From: a virus
Strand: one strand, 5' to 3'
IMG/VR virus record: IMGVR_UViG_3300031657_000009
Coordinates: 1 to 27,430 of that record
Length of the DNA stretch: 27,430 nt
This document shows positions 1 to 8,341 of the stretch, in pieces. Each line of letters starts with the position of its first letter. Within the stretch, counting starts at the first letter, position 1. The translations under genes were made by a program, and so were the position numbers. A model generated the notes under the pieces. The model did not search any database. It saw only the letters and a list, made by a program, of their open reading frames with translations, and had not been told where the DNA came from.

Positions 1-59
1 GCATAATCCCTAAATTTCGAATCTATAAATTTACTAATAGGTAAAGGTACTATTTTCAT
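1..59 (-). CDS. N-terminal start of a possible topoisomerase II subunit A (truncated by window edge)
   Basis: Only the first 19 codons are visible before the window ends. They start at an ATG 8 nt after the stop of the upstream gene and read MKIVPLPISKFIDSKFRDYA. The 'F-DY-A' pattern resembles the N-terminus of GyrA/ParC/T4 gp52-type subunits, where a short helix ending in a 'YA/YS' motif precedes the 'RAIP...DGLKPVQR' motif. The large ATPase/TOPRIM subunit is encoded upstream in the same direction, which fits. The sequence is too short for a firm assignment. Confidence 0.4.
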   Translation of the reverse strand, partial: MKIVPLPISKFIDSKFRDY

Positions 60-67
60 ATATTTTC

Positions 68-316
68 TTATATTTTCTTTTCTAACATGATTTTAGCATT
101 AAGACTTGAGAAAGTCGGAAAGATTGCTGTTGATATTACACTTTTTAATATAGTATTGTCTAACAAAATGTCTTTTTTGTCTTCTTTTACATTTTTAAAT
201 ACTACATTTAAATCATTCCAAATAAACGAAGGGGGATTTATTGGGAAAATTAATTCCCATGTAAGTACAAATTCTTGTTTTTTTTCCCATTCTTCTATTA
301 ACTTTTGTGCATCCAT
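68..316 (-). CDS. Hypothetical phage protein, 82 aa
   Basis: I do not recognise this protein. It is 82 residues long, with a charged N-terminus (MDAQKLIEEWEKKQEF), a Trp- and Pro-containing middle (residues about 20-35) and no membrane segment or Cys pair. It begins 2 nt after the stop of a 40-aa ORF and ends 8 nt before the next start, so it is part of the same co-directional run. An 85-codon frame on the other strand covers the same stretch, but it disagrees with the direction of all neighbours. This makes the minus strand the likely coding strand. Confidence 0.6.
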   Translation of the reverse strand: MDAQKLIEEWEKKQEFVLTWELIFPINPPSFIWNDLNVVFKNVKEDKKDILLDNTILKSVISTAIFPTFSSLNAKIMLEKKI

Positions 317-318
317 TT

Positions 319-441
319 TTATTTATGATTTAAAAATAGTTTAAATTTTTTTTGAGCAAGATAATATTCACTATTTATATGAGTATAAAATATTACCCAA
401 ATATTTGGATTATTAATAAGTTTTGCGCGTAATTTATCCAT
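319..441 (-). CDS. Small hypothetical protein, 40 aa
   Basis: This 40-codon frame starts at an ATG (439-441) directly behind the stop of the upstream gene and stops 2 nt before the next ATG, so it fills an otherwise empty gap exactly. The predicted peptide is basic and aromatic (starts MDKLRAKLINN, ends FLNHK). No family is recognised. The exact fit between its neighbours supports it; its small size and lack of homology evidence weaken it. Confidence 0.5.
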   Translation of the reverse strand: MDKLRAKLINNPNIWVIFYTHINSEYYLAQKKFKLFLNHK

Positions 442-442
442 T

Positions 443-886
443 TCAATAAGTGAGTGAATGCATTGAACTTTCATTTCTATACCAGCTGGGATAATAACTA
501 CAAAGTCTAAAAGGTTTTACAGTTGTGCCTTTAAATTTTTTTTTGTCAACAATATCCAATGTTTCTTTCCAAGAATTTCCTTTAATCAATTCAATTTTTC
601 CATGTTTTTTATTCATTACAGGAAATCGTTCTTTGATAAATGATTGAATATCAGAATTTTTAATGACAAATTTCCGTGTATAATCTTCATTATTTTCTAT
701 TTTTTCTATGGTATTATCTGGCAATAAAACTTCTTTAGGAACAATTAGATAAAAATTCCATTGTAAAAAACCATTCTCTGTATAATAATCACTAACCATT
801 TCTTTAGTAGTGTAACTATCTTCTTTCAATGAATCACCTTTATCGTCAATATAAATAATAGCATAATCTCTTATTATTTTTTTCAT
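443..886 (-). CDS. Hypothetical phage protein, 147 aa
   Basis: This is an unrecognised soluble protein of 147 aa. It starts MKKIIRDYAIIYIDDKG, suggesting an initial beta strand, and is rich in Lys, Asp, Glu and Tyr. No transmembrane segment, Cys pair or nucleotide-binding motif is visible. The start overlaps the stop of the upstream NADAR-like gene (ATGA-type overlap at 883-886), which suggests translational coupling. The sequence upstream of the ATG contains AAACTTATTAAT, a variant of a leader motif seen before several starts here. Confidence 0.65.
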   Translation of the reverse strand: MKKIIRDYAIIYIDDKGDSLKEDSYTTKEMVSDYYTENGFLQWNFYLIVPKEVLLPDNTIEKIENNEDYTRKFVIKNSDIQSFIKERFPVMNKKHGKIELIKGNSWKETLDIVDKKKFKGTTVKPFRLCSYYPSWYRNESSMHSLTY

Positions 887-1359
887 ATTAATAAGTTTTT
901 ATTTTTTATTTTTTTTAAAGTTCCAAAGTCACGAAGTTTTGTAAGTCGTGAACAAAATTCAGATTTAGTAAGAATTGTTTCTTTATAGTTTGATCTACCT
1001 ATTGAATGAGTAAGTACAGCATTGTGTGTAGCTTTCAATGCTTTTTGAAATTTAGTATTTTTATAAAGCTGCATATAAGCCCTATTTAATAAATCTTGAT
1101 ATTCTTTTGAATTTCTTTTAATTGGAATTCCTCTCCACCAAAGAGTTTGAGTTTGTTGCCAATTTTTCCCTCTTCCTTTTTTCTTTGCAGGATATCCTAC
1201 AAATTTACATATTTCTTCCTGCATCTCAGGAGATTTAAATTTTAGACTTTGAAGAAATCCTTCCATTGAATTACACGCTATTTCATCTATCTCAAATGGA
1301 TGTGGGGCAAAATTACTTAAAGCATTTGAAGGATATGTATGTCCTGATCCTATGTCCAT
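883..1359 (-). CDS. NADAR/YbiA-like (DUF1768-type) protein, 158 aa
   Basis: The N-terminal half reads like the NADAR (YbiA/DUF1768) fold: 'LSNFAPHPFEIDE' (residues about 14-26), then 'NSMEGFLQSLKF' (30-41), matching the family pattern SNF-pPF--dG--y-s-Eh--Qa-K. Later blocks are 'QTQTLWWRG' (68-76), 'EYQDLLNRAY' (85-94) and 'LTHSIGRS' (116-123). NADAR proteins act on ADP-ribose-linked substrates, and some remove ADP-ribose from guanine bases in DNA as antidotes to DarT-type toxins. A role in countering host defence is therefore possible but is inference. It overlaps the next gene by 4 nt. This divergent phage branch could have another substrate. Confidence 0.6.
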   Translation of the reverse strand: MDIGSGHTYPSNALSNFAPHPFEIDEIACNSMEGFLQSLKFKSPEMQEEICKFVGYPAKKKGRGKNWQQTQTLWWRGIPIKRNSKEYQDLLNRAYMQLYKNTKFQKALKATHNAVLTHSIGRSNYKETILTKSEFCSRLTKLRDFGTLKKIKNKNLLI

Positions 1360-1360
1360 T

Positions 1361-1855
1361 TTATTGTTTTTTTAAATTATCAGATGTTTTAGACGGCTCA
1401 CTATTTTTTTCTATATCATTTAAAACGTTAGCAGCATTAGTATAATAATTATCCTTAATATATCTAACTATATCATTGAATTTACCATATACACCATGTT
1501 TATGATTAACTTTTACATCATCAGGAATATTAAGTTTATGTTTTATACTTTTTGAAATTGAGTCTAATTCATGAGCTAGATATTGTTGTAATAATCCTGT
1601 TCCTCGTCCTAAATTTGAATGAGTATCTCGATTGTTTAAACAATGTGTTAATGAATTATGCAAAAGAGATTTAAATAACTCTCTATCTTTCCAATTTATA
1701 TTCATTATTTCACATATTTTTCCGCATAATTCCGAAACAAATTTCTCTTCAATCGAATTTTTTGAATCGCCTTCTTCATCGCAAGCTTTATCTTGTTCTC
1801 CTAATTCTTCAGATTCTCCATCTTTAAGATCTTCTTGAATGTTATAAATGTTCAT
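1361..1855 (-). CDS. Hypothetical acidic phage protein, 164 aa
   Basis: I do not recognise this protein. The first about 35 residues are very acidic and low in complexity (EDLKDGESEELGEQDKACDE), probably a disordered tail. A helical, mixed-charge region follows with two Cys near residues 44-48 and several His (for example 'NHKHGVYGKF'). No catalytic motif is evident. The stop lies 2 nt from the next start, and its own ATG follows directly on AAAAACT, forming the recurrent AAACTAT motif. Confidence 0.65.
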   Translation of the reverse strand: MNIYNIQEDLKDGESEELGEQDKACDEEGDSKNSIEEKFVSELCGKICEIMNINWKDRELFKSLLHNSLTHCLNNRDTHSNLGRGTGLLQQYLAHELDSISKSIKHKLNIPDDVKVNHKHGVYGKFNDIVRYIKDNYYTNAANVLNDIEKNSEPSKTSDNLKKQ

Positions 1856-1873
1856 AGTTTTTAAATTTTAAAT

Positions 1874-2143
1874 TTATATATTAGAATTAATAAAAGTAAA
1901 TTCTTTATTACAGTGTGGACATTTATGGGTTTCTTCCCATTCATATCCAAAAAAATCGTTATGAACTTCGTGTTTTTGACCATATTTTGGATAATAATCT
2001 TTTGGCAATGGTAAACCAGTTTCTTCTAAATCCCAAGCACTTAAATCTTCTTTAATTTCACCATCCACAACTCTATAAAAAGTTCCACAAAATTCCCTAG
2101 GTTCCCAATTACATATTGGACAATTATATTCACTTGTTATCAT
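1874..2143 (-). CDS. Small zinc-ribbon-like protein, 89 aa
   Basis: Two CxxC knuckles, CPIC near residue 8 and CPHC near residue 74, bracket a Tyr-, Trp- and Glu-rich middle. This is the layout of a zinc ribbon in which the two pairs jointly bind one Zn ion. An additional Cys sits at about position 19 (EFCGTF). Proteins of this form are common in phages and often bind nucleic acid or act as small adaptors, but nothing here shows the partner. It ends 19 nt before the next gene and starts 4 nt after the upstream stop. Confidence 0.65.
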   Translation of the reverse strand: MITSEYNCPICNWEPREFCGTFYRVVDGEIKEDLSAWDLEETGLPLPKDYYPKYGQKHEVHNDFFGYEWEETHKCPHCNKEFTFINSNI

Positions 2144-2146
2144 TTT

Positions 2147-2503
2147 TCAATCATTTTTAAAGAATTTGGCCCATTCATTAAGCATTCTTGGGAAACTTTT
2201 TCCTGAACCATATTTAACATTCTCTACAACAACAATTTTACGACCATATGCAAAAGCAGTACCCATGTCAAAATGAGTTCCTTGAGAATCTGGATTATAA
2301 AAAATATGAACTTCATCTGATGATGCAATTGCCTTTGTATTTTGAACACAAATTTCATATCCACTTGCATTTTGATTAGTATCTCTATGAGGTAAATGAA
2401 CTTTAATTCCTTTGTCCTCAAGAGACTTTACATAGTCTTCTAATTTTTTTTTGTAATCTTCTGATGCACCTCTTACAGTACAAATAATAAAAACTTTTTT
2501 CAT
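2147..2503 (-). CDS. Nucleoside 2-deoxyribosyltransferase-like protein, 118 aa
   Basis: The fold signature is clear: an initial beta strand 'VFIICTVRGA' (4-13), a central 'IASSDEVHIFYNPDSQGTHFDMGTAFAYGRKIVVV'-like segment (about 59-93) with the S-GT--ELG-A-A-G--V pattern, and a conserved Asp/Glu-bearing helix. Family members transfer or hydrolyse the N-glycosidic bond of deoxynucleosides or (d)NMPs. Here the usual catalytic Glu of the 'ELG' motif is Asp ('FDMG', residues 78-81), so activity could be altered. It may take part in nucleotide salvage or in modified-base or NAD-related chemistry; the substrate cannot be read from sequence. Confidence 0.75.
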   Translation of the reverse strand: MKKVFIICTVRGASEDYKKKLEDYVKSLEDKGIKVHLPHRDTNQNASGYEICVQNTKAIASSDEVHIFYNPDSQGTHFDMGTAFAYGRKIVVVENVKYGSGKSFPRMLNEWAKFFKND

Positions 2504-2515
2504 AATTTTTATAGT

Positions 2516-3115
2516 TTAAGTATCAAAACCTTTAAATGAATTTATATTTTTTACTATATCATAGTCAATTAATAAAGCACAACATAAGCCAGTTAAAATG
2601 TTATTTGCTTGAGCACAAATATTACCAACAGGTCCTTTTTCTAATCCCGATGGATTATTAGAATCTGGTAAATTTTCAGTTTTAAAACCAGTAAAATAAG
2701 ACTCTGCAATTTTTGGAGCAGTTGACCATAAATCTGATGAAGCATTTCTTCCAATAAAAAATAAATCATCAGCAGATTTAGCTCTTCGAATTGTTCTAAT
2801 TAACTTTTTATTATGCTCATCTAATTTTTCTATTTCATCATAATCATAAATATCAAAATTCCAATTTCTTTTATTAGCATATATTTTAAAAAACATGTCA
2901 ATAGCCTGTTCATCATCTCTAATCTTATGAAATGATACTTTAAATCCATATTCATATTCTAAATATTGTAAAACTAGTTCTTTAGAATATTTGTTTCTTA
3001 ATACAAAATATGCATTATACATAGCAAGAGCTCCTGAATATTGACAAGATCCCCAATTATTTACATCAAATGTATAATTTCCTTTTTCAATAAGTAAGTC
3101 ATTAATGTTTTTCAT
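2516..3115 (-). CDS. Hypothetical phage protein, 199 aa
   Basis: This is an unrecognised soluble protein. Its N-terminal half is Tyr-rich (for example 'QYLEYEYGFKV') and the middle 'IRRAKSADDLFFIGRNASSD' suggests a helix-strand unit. The C-terminal 'GPVGNICAQANNILTGLCCALLIDYD' is a hydrophobic, Cys-containing helix that may pack internally rather than span a membrane. It sits between a deoxyribosyltransferase-like gene and a small hypothetical with 3-12 nt spacers, so it is co-transcribed with them. Function unknown. Confidence 0.65.
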   Translation of the reverse strand: MKNINDLLIEKGNYTFDVNNWGSCQYSGALAMYNAYFVLRNKYSKELVLQYLEYEYGFKVSFHKIRDDEQAIDMFFKIYANKRNWNFDIYDYDEIEKLDEHNKKLIRTIRRAKSADDLFFIGRNASSDLWSTAPKIAESYFTGFKTENLPDSNNPSGLEKGPVGNICAQANNILTGLCCALLIDYDIVKNINSFKGFDT

Positions 3116-3118
3116 ATT

Positions 3119-3436
3119 TTAATAATTTAATTCTTTAAATTCTGTAGAGGAATTATGCTCAATGGAATAACTTCTTCCTTTTTTTCCAAATCCTATTGTA
3201 ACTTCTTTTGGAACAACTTTATGTTTTCCGTTCTTATATATAAGAGACATAAAAGCTACAACATCCTCAGGTTCTTTAAATGCAGCTATTACTTCAACTT
3301 TACCAGGAGTTTTACATAAACGAATTTGCCACATTAAATCCTTATTAGATATTTCAACTATATTATTATATTGTTCTGTAATTTTTTCAGGAGGATTATT
3401 TCCATTTGGTACCCAAGTTACATATTTTATTCCCAT
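3119..3436 (-). CDS. Hypothetical phage protein, 105 aa
   Basis: This small mixed alpha/beta protein has no recognised family. It starts MGIKYVTWVPNGNNPPEK, has 'KVEVIAAFKEPEDVVAFMSLIY' in the middle (strand then helix) and a basic C-terminus with 'FGKKGRSYS'. Its start overlaps the last base of the exonuclease stop codon (position 3436), so the two are very likely translationally coupled. No sequence feature shows its job. Confidence 0.6.
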   Translation of the reverse strand: MGIKYVTWVPNGNNPPEKITEQYNNIVEISNKDLMWQIRLCKTPGKVEVIAAFKEPEDVVAFMSLIYKNGKHKVVPKEVTIGFGKKGRSYSIEHNSSTEFKELNY

Positions 3437-4209
3437 TATGATTTTGGTTTGTTTAAAATTTCCACAATATTTCTAAATATAGATTTTGTATATGAGGTCA
3501 TATCAGATTTACTAATAATCCAATTATAATATCCCGGATCTGTCATATAAACTTCTTGAATAGTTTTATTTTTATGTTTCCCAAACATAAATACAATGCT
3601 TCCCTCTTTTGTTCTTTTTAATTTATTTTCTAAATCAATGGAATCATCATCAAAGGTATATTTATGTATTTCATCCACAGTATCAGGAATAGAATATGCT
3701 TTTTCTAATTCCTTAAGTATGTCTATTGTCGCAATAACATCCACCTCAGCTCCATGAGCTCCTTCTAATTCTTTTCCAAAAAATCTCTTATATGTTCCTT
3801 CAAGTGTTCTTGGTTCGGCTTTTAATAAAATTTGATAAACATCAATAACTTTAAAACTTTTAATACTTATAGGAATTTTAGCTCTTAAAAATTCTTCAAT
3901 TAAAATAGGTATATCAAATCTTTTGCAATTATATCCCCCTAAATCACAATCTTTAATAAAATCATAAATTTCTTGTGCAGATTGTTTAAATGTTGGACAA
4001 TATCTTAAATCTTCAGCTTCAATTCCATGTTTTTCGAAGGCCTCAGGATGAATGGGTCTTCCATCTGGATTTATTCTTAAATTATACTGTTCTCCGTCTT
4101 CATCATTCGGAAATTGTTTTATCATACTAATCTCAATGATACGATCTTCAGATAAACTTAATCCAGTTGTTTCAACGTCAAAAAATACTATTGGTCTTTC
4201 TAATTTCAT
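3436..4209 (-). CDS. DnaQ-like (DEDDh) 3'-5' exonuclease with ExoX-type C-terminal domain, 257 aa
   Basis: The exonuclease domain occupies residues about 6-170. ExoI motif 'FFDVETTGL' supplies D11 and E13, ExoII 'GYNCKRFDIPIL' supplies D99, and ExoIII 'HGAEVDVIAT' supplies H152 and D157, giving the DEDDh metal-binding set. Residues about 205-235 contain 'FMFGKHKNKT' and 'YYNWII', the signature of the small domain (DUF3820/ExoX C-terminal type) found after DnaQ folds in ExoX-like proteins. The enzyme should trim 3' ends of DNA or RNA two-metal style. In a phage it could serve replication proofreading, repair or host DNA breakdown. All catalytic residues appear intact. Confidence 0.9.
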   Translation of the reverse strand: MKLERPIVFFDVETTGLSLSEDRIIEISMIKQFPNDEDGEQYNLRINPDGRPIHPEAFEKHGIEAEDLRYCPTFKQSAQEIYDFIKDCDLGGYNCKRFDIPILIEEFLRAKIPISIKSFKVIDVYQILLKAEPRTLEGTYKRFFGKELEGAHGAEVDVIATIDILKELEKAYSIPDTVDEIHKYTFDDDSIDLENKLKRTKEGSIVFMFGKHKNKTIQEVYMTDPGYYNWIISKSDMTSYTKSIFRNIVEILNKPKS

Positions 4210-4244
4210 TATTTTTTATTTTAACACGTTTTTATTTTTATCTT

Positions 4245-4631
4245 TTAATAATGTAAATCTAAAAATAATATATCTTTGTCATCAGGATATCTAACACAAC
4301 TCCAAACAGGTGTATATTGTTCCATAGTTTCTTTAATTTCTTCATCAGTATATATTTTTATATTTTTTATATCAGGATAATTTTCTTTATTAAGATATTT
4401 TCCATTTTTAATATCTTTATTTCTTTGTTTTACATAATAAGTATCTTCTCCTTCTTTTAAATAAACACCCCAATTATTGTTTTCATAATAATGATCTTCT
4501 ATTCTTTGAGTAACTACTATTGCATCATCTGGTAAATCATGTTCACTTAAAAACTTTTTTAAACGTCCTACTGTTAAAAAATCAGAATACTTTTTTAGTT
4601 CTTCTTTTGATAATTCTCTTATTTTTTCCAT
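4245..4631 (-). CDS. Hypothetical phage protein, 128 aa
   Basis: Residues about 20-60 read 'LTVGRLKKFLSEHDLPDDAIVV', a 'TVGeLi--L--lp-d--Vv' pattern that recurs in small phage and plasmid hypotheticals of unknown function. The remainder is acidic with a Tyr- and Asn-rich turn and ends 'DKDILFLDLHY'. No catalytic or membrane signature is seen. The start lies 2 nt after the upstream stop and is preceded by AAACTATTTTAAT, one of the clearest copies of the leader motif in this window. Confidence 0.65.
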   Translation of the reverse strand: MEKIRELSKEELKKYSDFLTVGRLKKFLSEHDLPDDAIVVTQRIEDHYYENNNWGVYLKEGEDTYYVKQRNKDIKNGKYLNKENYPDIKNIKIYTDEEIKETMEQYTPVWSCVRYPDDKDILFLDLHY

Positions 4632-4632
4632 A

Positions 4633-4956
4633 TTAAAATAGTTTATTTTGATATAACAATTCTAATAAAATTTGTCCATGACATTTTAAATTATCTTTAT
4701 CTTCTATGGTAAAATTTCCACACCAGCACCCTAATATTTTCCCTCTAAGTTCTTCTAAATCTTTTAATAAATATTTACCTTCTCCTTCTGTTATCCATGT
4801 TCTATAAGCCTCTATTGCTTCTTTTACAGTATTAACTTTAAATTTCGCTAACGTTCCTTCTTTATGTGAATATGGATTTCCCCATTTTCCTCTTTCCCCT
4901 TTACCTCTTCCTATATAAACATCATAGGATTCTTTTTTGCAATGTACTACTTTCAT
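4633..4956 (-). CDS. DUF4326-domain protein, 107 aa
   Basis: The order of motifs fits DUF4326: 'YDVYIGRG' (residues about 11-18), 'GKWGNPYSH' (23-31), 'EAIEAYRTWI' (47-56) and 'LRGKILGCWCG' (69-79) followed by a late 'CHGQILLELL'. The conserved Cys and His residues of the second half could bind metal. The domain is common in phages and bacteria, but its biochemical role is not established. The start overlaps the stop of the upstream gene by 4 nt. I am confident of the family and not of any function. Confidence 0.8.
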   Translation of the reverse strand: MKVVHCKKESYDVYIGRGKGERGKWGNPYSHKEGTLAKFKVNTVKEAIEAYRTWITEGEGKYLLKDLEELRGKILGCWCGNFTIEDKDNLKCHGQILLELLYQNKLF

Positions 4957-5225
4957 GTTGTTTCTTTTACTCCTTGTATAGGAACTATTCTAAAATCAAA
5001 ACGAGAAATTGGAATCGTTGTTAGCGCGTCAAAAACATTCGGATATTCAGTTTTTCTAATTATTCTTCCGTTAAACTCCACAAAAGCTTTACTAAAATCC
5101 AGAATTTTTTCAACTTTAATCCTTTCATCATCATAAATAAAAGTTACATATGATGACATGGACAACTGTTTTTCTTCTTGTTCTCTTTCCCAATTTTTTA
5201 TTAATCTTAGTTGTTTATCCATCAA
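4953..5225 (-). CDS. Hypothetical phage protein, 90 aa
   Basis: This is an unrecognised small protein with a charged helical N-terminus (MMDKQLRLIKNWEREQEEKQ) and a beta-rich remainder. Two adjacent ATGs (5225 and 5222) are possible starts; the second overlaps the stop of the ATPase gene exactly. It has no Cys pairs, membrane segments or nucleotide-binding motifs. Tight overlaps on both sides place it in the operon with the AAA ATPase. Confidence 0.6.
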   Translation of the reverse strand: MMDKQLRLIKNWEREQEEKQLSMSSYVTFIYDDERIKVEKILDFSKAFVEFNGRIIRKTEYPNVFDALTTIPISRFDFRIVPIQGVKETT

Positions 5226-6526
5226 AAACCAACCTTCTTTTTAGTAAATATTTCACTTCTGTTATCTTCTTCATAAAAATAAATATCAGACAAAGTCATA
5301 CTTTTTTCTACTTTAACATCTTTGTTACCCAATTTTTTTAAAAGGCTTTCTGATTTATGAGCCACTAATCTTTCAAATGTATAACTCTGAACAAGTCTCC
5401 CTTTTCTTAATAAAGCATCATCTATAACTTTAGTTGAAGTATTAAATGTTGCAACAATAGAAATATTAAGACAATCTGAAAGAAGACCATCAGTTAAATT
5501 TAATATATTTGAAATAGCCCCTGATCTCTCTGTCCCATCTCTTTTTTGCAATGCTGGTTCAGCATCTTCAATGATAAGAATTGAATCACTATTATTCATA
5601 AGAAATGGAATAAATTGAGGGTCAGTAATATAATCAACCATATCAGGGGATACAAATATAATATTTCTATTTACTTTTCCAGATAAATACCGAATCCAAC
5701 TAGTCTTCCCTGTACCTGGTTCACCATTTAAAATATAAAGACCTGTGCGTTTTTTATCATTAAGTTGTTTAATAATAATAGATGATATTTTTTTAAAATC
5801 ATCATTATAATTATCATTAATGCTTATATTAATCTTCTTTACAGCAAAACTTGTTTTATCAAATCCATAATCTCCTTTATAAACAATATGAATTTTATTT
5901 TTTTCAAAATTTTTATTTGTATAATTCGCTAATAGTTTTAAAATATAATAAAAAAGATTATCATCATTTGTGTTTAAGTGCTTATCAGTGTCATAATAAA
6001 AACTTAAATCTTCTACATCAAAATTTAAATATAATCCTTCTTCTAATGCAATAGTAAATTCATCAAGTTCTAAATCCTTATTATTATAATTTTCTATGGC
6101 TAAATAACTTGAAGAAGGAGGATTTGTAAAGGAAAAAAAATCGGTAATAAAACTTTTATCATAACGATCCTGAGAAACTCTATAAATTCCAGGCACTTTT
6201 TTGAATTTTTGTTTGTATATGTATTCCATAAAATCCCATTCGTAATTTGCACGAAAATTAGCTTCATGAGAATTTATGTTCCCAAGTAAGTCATAAATAT
6301 TTCCCCATTTAAAAAGATTTGAATCTAAATTTTTAAATAATATTCCTTTAATATTTTTAAAATTTAAAAAATCATGATCACAAATTATTGGTGGTGCTCC
6401 TTTTTTTGCACCGCGTACTTTTCTTGACATATTATTTTTATAAAAATTAATTGTTCCTTTAATTATAAACTTTCCAAATTCTTCACTTATTTCTCCATCA
6501 TTCCCTAAGAAATCTATACTTGCCAT
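5222..6526 (-). CDS. AAA+ ATPase, BCS1-like, 434 aa
   Basis: The C-terminal ATPase domain is complete: Walker A 'GEPGTGKT' (268-275), Walker B 'LIIEDAE' (317-323), sensor-1 'ATFN' (359-362) and 'LLRKGRL' (372-378), which carries the arginine finger in the BCS1/FtsH-type AAA group ('D--LLR-GR'). The N-terminal about 250 residues are Asn-, Phe- and Tyr-rich without a recognisable domain and probably form a substrate-binding part. Such proteins remodel or unfold partners. BCS1-like ATPases recur in large phage genomes with unproven roles. It follows the topoisomerase gene with a 21-nt spacer, so the two are likely co-expressed. Confidence 0.85.
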   Translation of the reverse strand: MASIDFLGNDGEISEEFGKFIIKGTINFYKNNMSRKVRGAKKGAPPIICDHDFLNFKNIKGILFKNLDSNLFKWGNIYDLLGNINSHEANFRANYEWDFMEYIYKQKFKKVPGIYRVSQDRYDKSFITDFFSFTNPPSSSYLAIENYNNKDLELDEFTIALEEGLYLNFDVEDLSFYYDTDKHLNTNDDNLFYYILKLLANYTNKNFEKNKIHIVYKGDYGFDKTSFAVKKINISINDNYNDDFKKISSIIIKQLNDKKRTGLYILNGEPGTGKTSWIRYLSGKVNRNIIFVSPDMVDYITDPQFIPFLMNNSDSILIIEDAEPALQKRDGTERSGAISNILNLTDGLLSDCLNISIVATFNTSTKVIDDALLRKGRLVQSYTFERLVAHKSESLLKKLGNKDVKVEKSMTLSDIYFYEEDNRSEIFTKKKVGF

Positions 6527-6547
6527 TTTTCTTTTTTTTCTATAACA

Positions 6548-8341
6548 TTATTTGAGAAGCCATTTTTTTCTTTTATTTGAAGAATCCCCAAATGCTATTT
6601 CTAAAAATTTATCTGAGCTCCTATCTTTCACAATTTTAAAAAAAACTTTATTAGACATTACATGTTCCCAATCTGAAATAGATAATGATCCCAATCCTTT
6701 TAAATAGTTTACATTACTAATTTTCTTAGTCTTTGTAAATTTAATAAATTCTTTTGAAGAAAAAAAATATTTTCTACTATTTTTATAGTCACAAGCAACT
6801 AAAGGTGTAATTAATTTAAATAATCTACCCTCTTCTATAATATATGGAAACCATTTATAAAAGAAATTTATTATTAGTGCTGCAATGTGTTGACCATCGA
6901 AATCTTCATCTGTTGCTATAACTATCTTTTTATAATTGGGATTTTTCTTCTCTGATGGATTAATTCCTAAAATACTCATTATTTCCAAAAGTTCTACATT
7001 ATTTGTTAAATCTGATAATTTTTTTGTATTCTTAATTTTCCCTTTAAGGGCATAAACTGCTTCACTCATGGAATCTCTTACTTGTCTAACGGAACCAGCA
7101 GCACTTAATCCTTCTGTAACATAAATGTTTTCTTTATATTTTGATGCTGGAGAATATTTATCTGAAATTTTTCTTTTAGAAATTTTTTGAGCCTTTTTTA
7201 TTTTTTTAATGTTTTCACTATATAGTCTATCTTCAATAGATTGCTCAATTTTAGCTGCTATTTTAGAACCCCTTAATAATCTTAACAATTTTCCTTTCAT
7301 TGTATTCTCAAGTAATTCTTCAATTTCAAATCTTGCAGTAGCATATTTAGTTTTATTTTGATCTGCAAATCTCATAAGATTTGAAGGAACATTAAAAGAT
7401 ATTAATGTATTATAAAAATGGTGTGCTAAATTATAATCAAAAAAGTTGTTAATCCAATCATTAACAATTTTTTGATGAATACCGGTACATTGAGATCCAT
7501 TAATGAAAGAAACTGAACATGAATTTTCATATGAAGGCCATAATATAACAGTTCCCCATTCTTTATTAACTACTTGAATATTATCAATTGGTAAAAAATT
7601 TGAACTATTAAAACTAATTTTCTTGCCATTTTCAATAAAAAACCCATTCAATTTTAATTTTTTTAACTGTGGATCTAATGTGATAAGATATTGTTTAAAT
7701 GATAAATAAGTTTCAATTAATTCTTTATCCCACTTATAACCTGGAAACACCTCAGATGAAGGGGTAAATGAAATTAATGTTCCTATTTTATCGTTCAATT
7801 CTTTCTTCCTACGGTCCTCTTTAACAACCTTATAATCATTCCAATCATAATGAACATAATGAGTTTTATTAACGGTTTTTATTGTAAATTTTTCAGATAA
7901 TATATTTACAATAGCACTACCTACTCCAAAAGTTCCTAATAAATTCGTTGATGAATCAGCAAAATTTGAACCTGCATGTAAATCTTCCATAGCCGTTCTA
8001 ACTATATTCTTTTTGGTTTTAGCGTGTTTCATATTTGCTCTATGAAATCCAGTACCTTCATCTAATATAGTTACTCTATTAGTATCAAAATCTATAGTAA
8101 TATCAATATTTTTCATTTTACCTTTCATTCTTTTTGCTTCATCTAAAGCATTTTCAAGAATTTCAACAATAAGATGCATAAAACCAGGAGACCATATCTT
8201 ATCAACGGACTGTAACTTTCCATCTCTAATAATTGGAAGTCTTTCATCCATCAATGCGACTTGGCCTATATACATTTCACTTCGTAATCTTACAGCATCA
8301 AATATATTAAGAGCAATAATTTCTTTTGCGTTTTTTACCAT
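6548..8341 (-). CDS. DNA topoisomerase II large subunit (GyrB/ParE/T4 gp39-type), 597 aa
   Basis: The GHKL ATPase domain shows 'RLRSEMYIG' (18-26), 'EILENALDEA' with N64, 'DEGTGF' (94-99) and the 'GTFGVGSAI' lid (136-144). The transducer carries 'DQNKTK' (327-332), like the QTK loop. A TOPRIM domain follows with catalytic E410 in 'TEGLSAAGS' and 'ATDEDFDG' (D478, D480, D482). In bacterial GyrB the first motif is usually EGDSA; Leu replaces Asp here. The length matches a fused T4-type gp39+gp60 subunit. With the second subunit it would relax DNA by double-strand passage during replication. It overlaps the Dam stop by 7 nt. Confidence 0.93.
   Translation of the reverse strand: MVKNAKEIIALNIFDAVRLRSEMYIGQVALMDERLPIIRDGKLQSVDKIWSPGFMHLIVEILENALDEAKRMKGKMKNIDITIDFDTNRVTILDEGTGFHRANMKHAKTKKNIVRTAMEDLHAGSNFADSSTNLLGTFGVGSAIVNILSEKFTIKTVNKTHYVHYDWNDYKVVKEDRRKKELNDKIGTLISFTPSSEVFPGYKWDKELIETYLSFKQYLITLDPQLKKLKLNGFFIENGKKISFNSSNFLPIDNIQVVNKEWGTVILWPSYENSCSVSFINGSQCTGIHQKIVNDWINNFFDYNLAHHFYNTLISFNVPSNLMRFADQNKTKYATARFEIEELLENTMKGKLLRLLRGSKIAAKIEQSIEDRLYSENIKKIKKAQKISKRKISDKYSPASKYKENIYVTEGLSAAGSVRQVRDSMSEAVYALKGKIKNTKKLSDLTNNVELLEIMSILGINPSEKKNPNYKKIVIATDEDFDGQHIAALIINFFYKWFPYIIEEGRLFKLITPLVACDYKNSRKYFFSSKEFIKFTKTKKISNVNYLKGLGSLSISDWEHVMSNKVFFKIVKDRSSDKFLEIAFGDSSNKRKKWLLK

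Noticed and set aside
87-344. Plus-strand 85-codon frame
   Set aside because: It lies opposite a minus-strand gene and has a Phe/Ser-rich composition typical of the antisense of AT-rich coding sequence. All neighbours are on the minus strand.
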